Shown: in pieces, positions 46,258-55,518 of the stretch
How the letters are laid out: each line of letters begins with the position of its first letter
Numbering within the stretch: the first letter of the stretch is position 1
Assembly: GCF_004793475.1 (NCBI RefSeq)
Contig: NZ_SRYZ01000020.1
Span: forward strand, 1 to 64,000
Source: Bacteroides muris (ex Afrizal et al. 2022)
Lineage (GTDB): Bacteria; Bacteroidota; Bacteroidia; Bacteroidales; Bacteroidaceae
Direction: 5' to 3'
DNA: 64,000 nt
Notes under the pieces: generated by a model
Told to the model about the DNA's origin: nothing
The model's database searches: none
Seen by the model: only the letters and a program-made list of their open reading frames with translations
Made by a program: the position numbers and the translations under genes

Positions 46258-46279
46258 TCATCCTATAATAATAGTAACA

Positions 46280-47488
46280 ATGAAAAAATATATATGTAAT
46301 CCGCTATGGCTTTTGTTGCTTTTTGTAGCTTTCATCAGTAGTTGTGACAAGGAGGAAATTGTGTTTGACCATGAGTTGCCGCAATTTGAACTTCGTAGCG
46401 ATGCTATCTTGCTGGAGGTGATTATGCCCCAAGGAACTGGTGCCGATGAAATAATTTATATTGCAGGCGATTTCAATGGAGGTCAGGATGCTGCTTCCGG
46501 AGACCTTAAGTGGCAGATGGAGAAAGCTGCAAACAATGATGTTAAATGGGGCATATACCTCTATCCGGAAGATTTTGTTAATGGAAAGACACTTGCCGAT
46601 GGCTTTTATTTCGTTTCTAAGACACAAGGCATAGAGCGTACTTTGCAGAATGGGGATGTTTTACATCAAATTTCGGCTAAGGTAGGTACTCGCACTGATA
46701 TAACGGTAACCCGCTGGAATGCTTATTTTGAGGAGCCGGAAGACCCAAGTGAAGTGACCCATGACGGTTATGCTGTGTTCGTGATGGACAATACAGGTTG
46801 GGATGCACTGACACTTTATGCGTGGGGAAATGATTTGCCGGAACTTTTTGGAGGTTGGCCCGGTATTTCACCTACTGGTAGCGTTGAGATAAAAGGAATT
46901 ACCTATAAATACTTCGATACAGGTGAAGCAAATAAGGGATTGGTTTACAATTTGATATTTAACGATAATGGAGTAGGTTCACAATTTGATGGACCACAGA
47001 ACTTTACTCTTGACCGTGACATATATTTGGAAATCACAGAAAGCGGTTGGACGGAAATAGATCCGGATGCAGTGGTCATCCATGATGGTTATGCCATATT
47101 TATTGAAGACCAGTCCGGATGGGCAGAAACAACCATATATGCGTGGGGAAATGATATACCGGAACTCTTTGGCAGTTGGCCAGGAATATTACCAACCGGT
47201 AGTGTTGAGATAAAAGGTGTCACGTATAATTATTACGATACAGGTGAAGCAAATAAGGGATTGACTTACAATCTGATAATGAATAATAACAATGGAGGCT
47301 CACAATTTGACCTCGCAGCAGTGACGCTTGATCGAGATTATTATTTCCGTATTACGGACATAGCTGGTGAGGAGATTGACCCTGACAATCCGGACGGAGA
47401 TTCTGAACCGGAATCTGAAGTGGCTTTTGTTTCTAATCAGAATAATTACTTGAAACGAGTTTTGTATAGTAATAAAGATGTTAAATGA
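46280..47488 (+). CDS. SusE/F-like surface lipoprotein with two tandem starch-binding modules
   Basis: Lipobox ISSC (Cys22) followed by DKEE, like the export signal of surface lipoproteins in Bacteroidetes. Residues about 35-150 form a beta-sandwich with 'IYIAGDFNGG', as in CBM20-like and SusE/F domains. Then two near-identical starch-binding modules (CBM26-like), about 160-258 and 267-367, each with 'YAWGND-PELFG-WPG--PTGSVEIKG'. The DNA keeps 27 identical bases in both (46916-46942 and 47237-47263), 321 bp apart. The last 20 residues (after PESEVAF) do not look like a domain end, so the gene may be truncated. A large palindrome lies 58 bp behind the stop. Confidence 0.83.
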   Translation: MKKYICNPLWLLLLFVAFISSCDKEEIVFDHELPQFELRSDAILLEVIMPQGTGADEIIYIAGDFNGGQDAASGDLKWQMEKAANNDVKWGIYLYPEDFVNGKTLADGFYFVSKTQGIERTLQNGDVLHQISAKVGTRTDITVTRWNAYFEEPEDPSEVTHDGYAVFVMDNTGWDALTLYAWGNDLPELFGGWPGISPTGSVEIKGITYKYFDTGEANKGLVYNLIFNDNGVGSQFDGPQNFTLDRDIYLEITESGWTEIDPDAVVIHDGYAIFIEDQSGWAETTIYAWGNDIPELFGSWPGILPTGSVEIKGVTYNYYDTGEANKGLTYNLIMNNNNGGSQFDLAAVTLDRDYYFRITDIAGEEIDPDNPDGDSEPESEVAFVSNQNNYLKRVLYSNKDVK

Positions 47489-47546
47489 CCTATTGGCAGA
47501 ATGAGATTGGGGATAGGATATCTCTTTTCAATCTTGCGGATATATG

Positions 47547-47603
47547 TCCCAAGGCTTGGTTTTTCTATCCCAAGCCTTGGGATAGAAAAACCAAGCCTTG
47601 GGA
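47547..47603. repeat. Array C: perfect 57-bp palindrome built of three 21-bp-spaced units
   Basis: Bases 47547-47574 are the exact reverse complement of 47576-47603; the centre is C47575. Three shorter dyads of the form CCAAG-N-CTTGG have centres at 47554, 47575 and 47596, that is, 21 bp apart, joined by TTTTTCTAT and its complement ATAGAAAAA. No other convincing feature is seen in 47489-47768 except a small ACTAAG/CTTAGT dyad at about 47660-47672. Confidence 0.92.
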
Positions 47604-47768
47604 AGGAGTTGTCTCTTAGCTCTTCTGTTTTTTAGTATTGGCTTCCGGGATTTTTAGTACTAAGTCTTAGTATCTTTTTTGCCAATGTCCATCACTGGAG
47701 AGTTTGGTTTTTCCTTTTGCAGATATCAGTTCCGCCAATGAGTATAGGTATAGATAAAAAGTAGAAAT

Positions 47769-49106
47769 ATGAAAAAAGTAATAATTGCGACACTGCTCTT
47801 TACGATGCTACATTCTTGTATGGGGTGTAGTGATAGTCAGAATGACATGGAGTCGGTTTTCGTTCCGCAGGAAGAATACATGGCTTCGGATATGGTGATT
47901 TATGAGGCAAATCCCCGCATCTTTGCCGAAGAAAATGCGTTCTCTGCCATCAAAGCAGATCTTGGTCGTATTCAGAGTTTGGGAACTACCATTCTTTGGC
48001 TGATGCCTGTAAATGAGCCGGGAGTACTGAAAAGTGTGAATTCACCTTATTGTATAAAGGATTATAAAAAGCTGAATACACGTTACGGAACAAAAAAAGA
48101 CTTGAAAGAGCTGGTAGATGCTGCCCATGCCAAAGGAATGAAAGTGATTCTCGACTGGGTTGCCAACCATACTTCGTGGGACAATGCTTGGGTTACTGAG
48201 CATCCGGATTGGTATACGCAGGATGCAAATGGCAATGTGGTGCAACCTCAAGAACAGCCCTGGGCGGATGTTGCCGACTTGAACTTCGACAACGAAACCA
48301 TGCAGCAAGCCATGATTGATGCCATGAAGTATTGGGTAACAGAAATTGGTATTGACGGATACCGTTGTGATTATGCCGAGGGGGTACCAGATACTTTCTG
48401 GAAGAAAGCAATCGCCGAGCTTCGTACACTTGATAATAATCTGCTGATGCTTGCCGAAGGCGGAAAAACGTCTTTAATGAACAATGGTTTCAACCTGCTC
48501 TACGGCTGGAACTTCCATAGTAGACTGAAAGACTATTATGCCGGTAAATGCTCACTTGCTGACCTTTATGCTATGAATATTTCCGAATCGGAGGGAATGC
48601 CGGAGGGTACGTTACGGTTACGCTATTCTACTAATCATGACCAGGCAAGTGAGGCTTCACCGATAGAATGTTATGGCGGTGAGCGTGGTGCCATGTCTGC
48701 TTTTGTATTGGCGACCATGCTCGAGGGGATACCTCTTATTTATAGTTCGCAGGAAGCAGCCTATCCGCAGTCACTTAACTTTTTCAATTACGGAGTTATA
48801 GACTTGAAGTCCAATGAAGCCTTTGCGCAAGAGATGGCAGAAATCATCAGAGCCTATAAAGCTACGAGCAGTGTACGTGGTGGTGAACTGGAAGTTTATA
48901 CTACCGGAGATGTCGCTTCATTTTATCGGGCAGCAGGCAGTCATGGCATGTTGGTCATGGTGAATACCGCCAATGAGTCTGTACAACTGAAAGTACCTAT
49001 GGAGCATGCTGGCAAGACCATGACCGATGTGATTGCCGGTGTGGATGTGAAGTTGCCTACAGTAATGACGATGGAACCTTATCAATATTTTATATATCAA
49101 CAATAA
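47769..49106 (+). CDS. GH13 alpha-amylase-family lipoprotein
   Basis: Alpha-amylase superfamily enzyme of 445 residues with a lipoprotein-type signal ('MLHSCMGC'). The four conserved regions are seen: 'DWVANH', 'GYRCDYAEG' with nucleophile Asp201, 'LLMLAEGG' with acid Glu230, and 'STNHD' with Asp291. It is shorter than SusG (no inserted CBM58 visible) and lacks the N-terminal domain of SusA-type neopullulanases. It should cut starch or maltodextrin at the surface or in the periplasm for the following GH97. Starts after a 280-bp gap, so the palindrome there may tune its expression. Confidence 0.93.
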   Translation: MKKVIIATLLFTMLHSCMGCSDSQNDMESVFVPQEEYMASDMVIYEANPRIFAEENAFSAIKADLGRIQSLGTTILWLMPVNEPGVLKSVNSPYCIKDYKKLNTRYGTKKDLKELVDAAHAKGMKVILDWVANHTSWDNAWVTEHPDWYTQDANGNVVQPQEQPWADVADLNFDNETMQQAMIDAMKYWVTEIGIDGYRCDYAEGVPDTFWKKAIAELRTLDNNLLMLAEGGKTSLMNNGFNLLYGWNFHSRLKDYYAGKCSLADLYAMNISESEGMPEGTLRLRYSTNHDQASEASPIECYGGERGAMSAFVLATMLEGIPLIYSSQEAAYPQSLNFFNYGVIDLKSNEAFAQEMAEIIRAYKATSSVRGGELEVYTTGDVASFYRAAGSHGMLVMVNTANESVQLKVPMEHAGKTMTDVIAGVDVKLPTVMTMEPYQYFIYQQ

Positions 49107-49115
49107 CGGATGTAT

Positions 49116-51257
49116 ATGAAACATGTATTATTAACAGTTGTATTTCTGGGAATTGCTTGTGTGACTATGGCACACGAATTGTTATCTCCCAATGGGAATC
49201 TGAAACTCAATGTGGTGCTTGATTCCGAGGGTGTGCCGGTCTATAGCTTATATTACAAAGGAGAGACGGTTGTAGAACCTTCTGCCTTGGGAATACTTAT
49301 GGAAGAAGCGGATTTGTCAAATGGTTTCCGGATTCTTGATGCAACAAATTCTACTTTTGATGAAACCTGGATGCCTGTATGGGGAGAGTATGAAAAAGTC
49401 CGTAACCATTACAATGAACTTACTGTCACTCTCTCACAACCGGCAAAGCACGACCGTACGATGATTGTACGTTTTCGATTGTTTGACGATGGACTCGGAT
49501 TCCGTTATGAGTTGCCGGAGCAGAAAACCATGAATTATCTGACGGTAAAAGACGAACTGACGGAATTCAATCTGACCGGTAATCATACACTCTATTGCAT
49601 TCCCGGTGATTATGATACGAATGAGTTTGCCTATACTACTGCGGCCATTTCCGAAGTGCGCGAAGCTATGGAACGTAATCTACGTAAAAAAGGATATGAA
49701 GCTAAAGCGACTTCATTCACAGTACAAACACCTCTTATGATAAAGACTATCGAAGGACTTTATATCAATATTCATGAAGCTGCCTTGGTGGATTATTCTG
49801 CCATGTTGCTGAATGTGGATGATAAAGAGTTTAACTTCTCTGCTCATCTTACCCCCGATAAATTAGGAAAGAAAGGATATCTGCAATTACCGTTGCATAC
49901 CCCGTGGCGTACAATTATGGTTAGTGACGATGCACGTAACATCCTTGCTTCCCAGTTGATTCTTAATCTGAATGAACCTTGTAAGCTGGAAGATACTTCT
50001 TGGATTAAGCCACAGAAATTTATCGGTGTCTGGTGGGAGATGTTTACTGGTGGAGGAGGTACATGGGCGTATAGTGACTATTATAAGGCTAAACCCGGCA
50101 TAACCGACTATTCAAAGTTAACTCCTAATGGACATCATCCGGCCAATACTGAACATGTGAGAGAGTACATAGACTTTGCGGCGGAGAATGGTATTGATGC
50201 GGTATTGGTTGAGGGCTGGAATGAAGGTTGGGAAGATTGGGCATCCTATCGTAAGGACCGTCAGTTCCTTTTTGACAAACCTTATCCGGACTTTGATGTT
50301 GCGGCACTGCATGCCTATGCCAAATCAAAGGGGGTAAAGATTATCATGCATCATGAGACGGCTGCTAATGCTGCCGATTATGAGCGGCAGCTGGATGTAG
50401 CCTTTCAATTTATGGTAGATAATGGCTATAATTCTGTAAAGACCGGATATGTGGGCTCAATTATTCCCCGTAGTGAATATCATTCCTCACAATGGATGAA
50501 CAATCATTATATACATGTGGTGAAGCGTGCTGCTGATTATAAGATTATGGTAGATAGTCACGAGGCTGTTCGTCCCACCGGCTTGTGCCGGACCTGGCCC
50601 AACTGGGTAGCGCAAGAATCTGCCCGTGGTGGTGAGTTTGAATCTATGGGGGGCAATGATCCGGATCATACTTGTATTTTGCCGTTTACTCGGTTGAAGG
50701 GTGGTCCGATGGATTACACTCCTGGTATTTTCCAGACAAAACTTTCGTATTATAATGGTTCGAAACCTAAAGGTCAGGCGGGTACTACATTGGTAAAACA
50801 ATTAGCTCTATATGTAACGATGCCCTCTCCGTTACAGATGGCAGCAGACCTTCCGGACAATTATCGCCGTTTTCCCGATGCGTTTCAATTTATTAAGGAT
50901 GTAGCGGTGGATTGGAGCAATTCTTGGTATCTGGAAGCCGAACCGGGTGATTATATCACGGTGGCTCGTCAAGCCAAAGGAAAACAAGAGTGGTATATAG
51001 GTGCTATTACCGACGAACATCCCCGTACGGCAACTATTCCTTTCTCTTTCTTACCCGAAGGAAGGAAATATGTTGTTACCGTTTATGCAGATGGTCGGGA
51101 TGCAGACTGGAAAGATAATCCGCAGAGCTATGACATCCGTCGTGGCATAGTAACGTCAAAGAGTGTGCTGCGTCAACCCTTGGCAAGTAGTGGAGGGGTG
51201 GCTATCAGTGTTCGAGAAGCAACAAAAGAAGAGGTAAAAGGATTGAAGAAATTATGA
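49116..51257 (+). CDS. susB: GH97 alpha-glucosidase, SusB-like
   Basis: Very similar in length and motif order to SusB, which releases glucose from maltodextrins in the periplasm by inversion. Numbered from the ATG at 49110: Glu416 (HHET), Glu485 (SHEA) and Glu509 (RGGE), the counterparts of SusB E439, E508 and E532; 'VLVEGWNEGWEDW' and the ending 'GLKKL' also match. Signal peptide ends TMAHE. I prefer the ATG at 49116 (MKHVLLTVV) over the one six bases upstream. It follows GH13 by 9 bp. Compared with the other GH97 of the window it is much closer to SusB. Confidence 0.95.
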   Translation: MKHVLLTVVFLGIACVTMAHELLSPNGNLKLNVVLDSEGVPVYSLYYKGETVVEPSALGILMEEADLSNGFRILDATNSTFDETWMPVWGEYEKVRNHYNELTVTLSQPAKHDRTMIVRFRLFDDGLGFRYELPEQKTMNYLTVKDELTEFNLTGNHTLYCIPGDYDTNEFAYTTAAISEVREAMERNLRKKGYEAKATSFTVQTPLMIKTIEGLYINIHEAALVDYSAMLLNVDDKEFNFSAHLTPDKLGKKGYLQLPLHTPWRTIMVSDDARNILASQLILNLNEPCKLEDTSWIKPQKFIGVWWEMFTGGGGTWAYSDYYKAKPGITDYSKLTPNGHHPANTEHVREYIDFAAENGIDAVLVEGWNEGWEDWASYRKDRQFLFDKPYPDFDVAALHAYAKSKGVKIIMHHETAANAADYERQLDVAFQFMVDNGYNSVKTGYVGSIIPRSEYHSSQWMNNHYIHVVKRAADYKIMVDSHEAVRPTGLCRTWPNWVAQESARGGEFESMGGNDPDHTCILPFTRLKGGPMDYTPGIFQTKLSYYNGSKPKGQAGTTLVKQLALYVTMPSPLQMAADLPDNYRRFPDAFQFIKDVAVDWSNSWYLEAEPGDYITVARQAKGKQEWYIGAITDEHPRTATIPFSFLPEGRKYVVTVYADGRDADWKDNPQSYDIRRGIVTSKSVLRQPLASSGGVAISVREATKEEVKGLKKL

Positions 51258-51631
51258 AGATTGTCCGTGCAAAGTAATTGTTATGTTGCAGATTTAATAC
51301 AAGTATTTAAGAATTAAAGTTAGCAATTGGAAAGGCATAGTCCGTGAGGATTGTGTCTTTTCTCGTAAATTATTCTTTATCTCTTGTTTCCTTTATTGCA
51401 ATTCTTCTATATTTATACCATTATAGCGAACTGTAGACAGAGTACGAGAAGAATAGACCGTTTAGGTATGAATAGAGGATGCCGGAGTGACATTTTATCA
51501 TTCTTTAATCAAAATCTAACCGTAAAGTTTAGCTATTTTGAAAAGTTTTCCTATATTTGCGGTGTTATTCGTTGACACTTTGCTTGAATAACGTTTAGTT
51601 AACAAGGTAATAACCTTTAAAACGTAATATT
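51258..51631. other. 374-bp gene-free gap between the starch operon and gdhA
   Basis: Contains a hairpin-like end of the starch operon (about 51328-51362: GGAAAG-CATAGTCC against GGATTGTG-TCTTTTC with G-T pairs, small GTGA loop) and the gdhA promoter (TATATTTG at 51552). The middle part, 51380-51540, shows no gene, RNA or repeat that I can support. Confidence 0.5.
51552..51559 (+). promoter_or_regulatory. gdhA -7 element TATATTTG
   Basis: Perfect TAnnTTTG match, leaving an untranslated leader of about 70 bases before the ATG at 51632. Confidence 0.6.
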
Positions 51632-52969
51632 ATGAATATCGAACGTATCATGGCCTCTTTAGAGGCAAAGCACCCCGGCGAGTCTGAATATCTTCAAGCC
51701 GTAAAGGAAGTTCTTCTTTCCATCGAAGATATCTATAACCAACATCCTGAGTTCGAGAAAGCAAAAATTATAGAACGTCTGGTCGAACCTGACCGTATCT
51801 TTACTTTCCGCGTTACGTGGGTGGATGATAAGGGTGAAGTTCAGACGAACCTTGGCTATCGTGTACAGTTCAACAATGCCATTGGCCCGTACAAAGGTGG
51901 CATTCGTTTCCATGCTTCCGTAAATCTCTCCATCCTCAAGTTCTTGGGCTTTGAGCAGACTTTCAAGAATGCTTTGACTACATTGCCTATGGGTGGCGGT
52001 AAGGGTGGTTCCGACTTCTCTCCGCGCGGAAAGAGCGATGCTGAAATCATGCGCTTCTGTCAGGCTTTCATGCTGGAATTATGGCGTCACCTTGGCCCGG
52101 ATATGGATGTGCCTGCCGGTGATATTGGCGTAGGTGGTCGTGAAGTGGGATATATGTTCGGTATGTATAAGAAGCTGACTCGCGAATTTACGGGCACATT
52201 TACCGGTAAAGGACTGGAATTTGGCGGTTCGTTGATTCGTCCTGAAGCAACAGGATTCGGCGGCTTGTACTTCGTGAACCAGATGTTAGAAACTAAAGGT
52301 ATTGATATCAAGGGCAAGACCGTTGCCATCTCCGGTTTCGGAAACGTGGCTTGGGGCGCTGCTACCAAGGCTACCGAACTGGGTGCCAAGGTGGTTACCA
52401 TCTCCGGTCCCGACGGTTACATCTACGACCCGAATGGCATCAGTGGCGAAAAGATAGATTATATGCTGGAACTTCGGTCATCGGGCAATGATATCGTGGC
52501 ACCGTATGCCGACGAATTCCCCGGCTCTACTTTCGTGGCAGGCAAACGCCCGTGGGAAGTGAAAGCGGACATCGCTCTGCCTTGCGCTACCCAGAACGAG
52601 CTGAACGGCGAAGATGCACAACGCCTCATTGACAACAAGGTGACATGTGTAGGCGAAATATCCAATATGGGATGTACGCCCGAAGCTATCGACCTTTTCA
52701 TTGAAAACAAGATTATGTATGCACCGGGCAAGGCTGTCAATGCAGGCGGTGTGGCTACCAGCGGACTGGAAATGTCACAGAATGCCATGCACCTCAGCTG
52801 GAGTGCAGCCGAAGTGGACGAAAAACTCCACGCCATCATGCACGGAATTCATACTCAATGCGTAAAATATGGGACAGAACCTGACGGCTACATCAACTAC
52901 GTGAAAGGAGCGAATATCGCCGGCTTCATGAAGGTGGCTCATGCCATGATGGGTCAGGGAATTATCTAA
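51632..52969 (+). CDS. gdhA: NADP-type glutamate dehydrogenase
   Basis: Hexameric glutamate dehydrogenase, 2-oxoglutarate + NH3 + NADPH to glutamate, the main ammonia-assimilating enzyme of Bacteroides. 445 residues. Substrate loop 'LPMGGGKGGSDFSPRGKS' with the catalytic Lys, the 'DMDVPAGDIGVGGREVGYM' block (in pieces), and the Rossmann motif 'ISGFGNVAWGA'. The sequence type (small hexameric, GdhA of E. coli kind) suggests NADP, although some Bacteroides enzymes have dual use. A terminator follows. Confidence 0.97.
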   Translation: MNIERIMASLEAKHPGESEYLQAVKEVLLSIEDIYNQHPEFEKAKIIERLVEPDRIFTFRVTWVDDKGEVQTNLGYRVQFNNAIGPYKGGIRFHASVNLSILKFLGFEQTFKNALTTLPMGGGKGGSDFSPRGKSDAEIMRFCQAFMLELWRHLGPDMDVPAGDIGVGGREVGYMFGMYKKLTREFTGTFTGKGLEFGGSLIRPEATGFGGLYFVNQMLETKGIDIKGKTVAISGFGNVAWGAATKATELGAKVVTISGPDGYIYDPNGISGEKIDYMLELRSSGNDIVAPYADEFPGSTFVAGKRPWEVKADIALPCATQNELNGEDAQRLIDNKVTCVGEISNMGCTPEAIDLFIENKIMYAPGKAVNAGGVATSGLEMSQNAMHLSWSAAEVDEKLHAIMHGIHTQCVKYGTEPDGYINYVKGANIAGFMKVAHAMMGQGII

Positions 52970-53011
52970 GAGAAAAACTTTGTTTAGTTGTATTTGTATT
53001 TGTGGTTTGTG

Positions 53012-53051
53012 CTGCCCTACGCCTGTGAAGGTATGGGGCAGTACTTTTTTT
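53012..53051 (+). terminator. Terminator of gdhA
   Basis: CTGCCC-TAC (53012-53020) pairs with GTA-GGGCAG (53031-53041, two-base bulge), then seven T at 53045-53051. Confidence 0.8.
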
Positions 53052-53119
53052 GAGAATGGAAAATTGGCCTTATGGCATGTTTATATAATGCAGTGCTATT
53101 CTTAACTTTCCATTCTCAA
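53050..53119. repeat. Inverted repeat overlapping the M24 promoter
   Basis: Perfect 13-bp arms 53050-53062 and 53107-53119 (TTGAGAATGGAAA and complement) enclose 44 bp. The right arm covers the -33 region of the next promoter and the left arm the gdhA T-run, so it could be a regulatory dyad or part of the gdhA 3' end. Confidence 0.5.
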
Positions 53120-53130
53120 TGAAAAAATTG

Positions 53131-53138
53131 TATCTTTG
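53131..53138 (+). promoter_or_regulatory. -7 element TATCTTTG of the M24 peptidase gene
   Basis: Exact TAnnTTTG; the in-frame TTG at 53136 lies within it and therefore cannot be the start codon. The ATG at 53166 leaves a normal leader of about 25 bases. Confidence 0.65.
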
Positions 53139-53165
53139 TCGCACGAAATCATAAATGACAAAGAG

Positions 53166-54329
53166 ATGTTACTACCTGAATTGAAACTGAGACGTGATAA
53201 AATACGCTCTCTCATGGCTCAACAAGAGATTGATGCCGCTCTTATCGCTTGTAATGTAAATTTAATCTATACGTACGGACGTGTTGTCAGTGGTTATCTG
53301 TATTTGCCGTTGAATGCTCCTGCCCGTTTATTTATCAAACGTCCCAACAATATCAAAGGGGAACATATACATCTTATCCGTAAACCGGAACAACTCCCTG
53401 ATTTGTTGAAGGAATGCGGCTTGTCCATACCTGCTAGATTGATGCTGGAGGGGGACGAGTTGTCTTTTACGGAATATAACCGTTTGGCTGCTTGTTTCCC
53501 TGAGACGGAGGTGCTTCCTTGTGGTACGGCCCTTATCCGGAAAGCCCGAAGTGTCAAGACTGGAATGGAGATTGAGATGTTCCGTCGTTCCGGCATTGCA
53601 CATGCCAAGGCTTATGAACAAATACCTTCGGTTTACAGACCGGGAATGACAGATTGCCGGTTATCCATAGAAATAGAGCGCTTGATGCGTTTGGAAGGTT
53701 GTCTGGGCATTTTTCGTACATTCGGGCAAAGCATGGAAATTTTTATGGGAAGTCTGTTGGCAGGAGACAATGCCACTGTGCCTGCCCCCTATGACTTTGC
53801 TTTGGGAGGCGAGGGACTTGACCCGTCACTGCCTATTAGCGTAAACGGTGCACTGTTGAAGCCCGGTCATAGCTTTATGGTCGATATGGGAGGAAACTTT
53901 TATGGTTATATGGGCGACATGAGCCGCGTATTTTCCATCGGAAAGTTGCCGGAAAATGCATACGTTGCCCATCAGGTTTGTCTGGACATACAAGAGGCTG
54001 TTGTAGCAAAGGTGAAACCGGGAGCCGTTTGTGAGGACCTTTACAATCTTGCTGTCAATATTGTCACCAAAGCAGGCTTTGCCGATAACTTTATGGGAAC
54101 CACTCAAAAGGCTAAGTTCATCGGACATGGTGTCGGTCTGGAAATAAATGAAATGCCGGTATTGGCTCCGCGCGTGAAGCAGGAACTGGAACCGGGCATG
54201 GTCTTTGCATTGGAGCCAAAGATTGTTTTGCCGGGCATCGGTCCCGTCGGTATCGAAAACTCTTGGGTTGTAACGGCAGATGGAGTAGAGAAACTGACGT
54301 TGTGCAAGGAAGAGATTGTGGAACTTTGA
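53166..54329 (+). CDS. M24-family metallopeptidase (Xaa-Pro aminopeptidase/dipeptidase type)
   Basis: Pita-bread metallopeptidase that removes residues next to proline. N-terminal creatinase-like domain (about 150 residues: 'DKIRSLMAQQEIDAALIAC') and a C-terminal catalytic domain with all five metal ligands: Asp in 'MVDMGG', Asp in 'MGDMSR', His in 'GHGVGLEINE', Glu in 'ALEPKI' and Glu in 'GIENSW'. 387 residues from ATG 53166, no signal peptide. Monogenic unit between gdhA and a long hairpin. Confidence 0.9.
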   Translation: MLLPELKLRRDKIRSLMAQQEIDAALIACNVNLIYTYGRVVSGYLYLPLNAPARLFIKRPNNIKGEHIHLIRKPEQLPDLLKECGLSIPARLMLEGDELSFTEYNRLAACFPETEVLPCGTALIRKARSVKTGMEIEMFRRSGIAHAKAYEQIPSVYRPGMTDCRLSIEIERLMRLEGCLGIFRTFGQSMEIFMGSLLAGDNATVPAPYDFALGGEGLDPSLPISVNGALLKPGHSFMVDMGGNFYGYMGDMSRVFSIGKLPENAYVAHQVCLDIQEAVVAKVKPGAVCEDLYNLAVNIVTKAGFADNFMGTTQKAKFIGHGVGLEINEMPVLAPRVKQELEPGMVFALEPKIVLPGIGPVGIENSWVVTADGVEKLTLCKEEIVEL

Positions 54330-54336
54330 TAATGGG

Positions 54337-54410
54337 AAAATGGATTATTGATAATTGAACTGTGCAGTGTGTTTCGTGAAACCGCATGGCAATTATCAAT
54401 AATCCATTTT
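54337..54410. terminator. Perfect 21-bp inverted repeat between convergent genes
   Basis: Arms 54337-54357 and 54390-54410 are exactly complementary; A-run before and T-run after (to 54412), with a smaller TTTC/GAAA pair in the 32-base loop. Shape and position suit a bidirectional terminator, although the arm is longer than usual. Confidence 0.75.
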
Positions 54411-54525
54411 TTATTATTTGACCCTTCTGTTAAGCTGATTGTTCGCTTTCGAGGGTTTTGATTTACCAATTCGTTTACCAGTTGGCTTGGTTTTGTTGTT
54501 TCGTTTTGGTTTTATTCCAGAATGA

Positions 54526-55518
54526 TTATTCGCCTTCATAATATTGACGTAGATAATAGCGGGCTATGAAATCCCAGTTTTGTTGCAGTATTTCTTTTCC
54601 TTTCGGGAAGGGGAGTTCCACGTCAGGTAGAATTCCTTTTGCCATTCCGTATTTCAGCAGGTCGAACGGGCAGTAGCAGGGCTGGCAGAACATACCGTAT
54701 CCTTCCGCTGCCGCGCGCTTGGCATCATACATCGGGTTATGCGCTTCACAGAAGCAGGCAGCTACGTTGTGGGCAATGAGCATACCTTTGGGATTGGCAT
54801 AGATTACGAATTCCTTTTTATGCTCCAAGTCGGGTAGCAGTGCCGATGGTTTATTTTCCCATTTCAGTATATCGACAAAGAAGACGCATAGCTCTTTATA
54901 GTTGGTGAAATATAGCAACGGTTTCCCTTTGCTGTATTCCAGGCAGCGGGAAGCTAGGTTGCTCAACTTGGTTTCCGGAGTGACTTCCGGAAGCGGAGTA
55001 ATGGGCATGTCCGGCAAGTCGGTTCCCGTCACCCAAAGACAGGAGGATGCTTCTTCTCGGATGGGAGCTTCTTCAAAACGTGCGTCCATCAGTTTGTACA
55101 CAGTTTGGCTCAGCGCAAGTAGCTCTTTGTCATAAGGGCTGAACAGGGTGTAGTTCTGGTTGGGAGAGCCAGGCTGTGATTTCAAGGTCCATAGTACGAA
55201 TGCTATGTCTTCCGGATTTATTTCATCGGGCACGTAATTATCGGTCAGCAGATAAAACGGCAGATGAGTTCCGTATATTTTCTGGTGTGCTTCGGTGAAA
55301 AGTTTCCATCCTCCGTTTTGGGCAATGGCATCTTGAAAGTACATGCCGAGAGCAATGGCCGTATCTGCTTGTGTGCGGCAGTCTTCCTTGCAGAATAGGG
55401 GAGAGGCTTCGACGGAGGGTAGGATACTTGTGGCAAAGTCCAGATACCATTTGTCCGTTGGCAATATACGAGTACGTTGATTGGCCTTTAACCAATGTTG
55501 TATGTGGATTGTTGTCAT
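54526..55518 (-). CDS. DUF3843-like protein of unknown function
   Basis: 330 residues, cytoplasmic, no signal or membrane segment. It recalls the Bacteroidales family DUF3843 by the block '[19 protein letters not shown]' and then '[16 protein letters not shown]'. The C-terminal half has '[11 protein letters not shown]' and a Cys pair 'CQPCYCPFD', which might bind metal. Function unknown. Its ATG overlaps the ruvA stop by 4 bp, so translation is probably coupled to that of ruvA, but nothing else ties it to recombination. Confidence 0.75.
   Translation of the reverse strand: MTTIHIQHWLKANQRTRILPTDKWYLDFATSILPSVEASPLFCKEDCRTQADTAIALGMYFQDAIAQNGGWKLFTEAHQKIYGTHLPFYLLTDNYVPDEINPEDIAFVLWTLKSQPGSPNQNYTLFSPYDKELLALSQTVYKLMDARFEEAPIREEASSCLWVTGTDLPDMPITPLPEVTPETKLSNLASRCLEYSKGKPLLYFTNYKELCVFFVDILKWENKPSALLPDLEHKKEFVIYANPKGMLIAHNVAACFCEAHNPMYDAKRAAAEGYGMFCQPCYCPFDLLKYGMAKGILPDVELPFPKGKEILQQNWDFIARYYLRQYYEGE

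Noticed and set aside
51384-51575. 63-residue open frame before gdhA
   Set aside because: Low-complexity AT-rich stretch overlapping the gdhA promoter; no RBS and no family.
53136-53165. TTG start ten codons upstream of the M24 peptidase ATG
   Set aside because: It lies inside the TATCTTTG promoter element.
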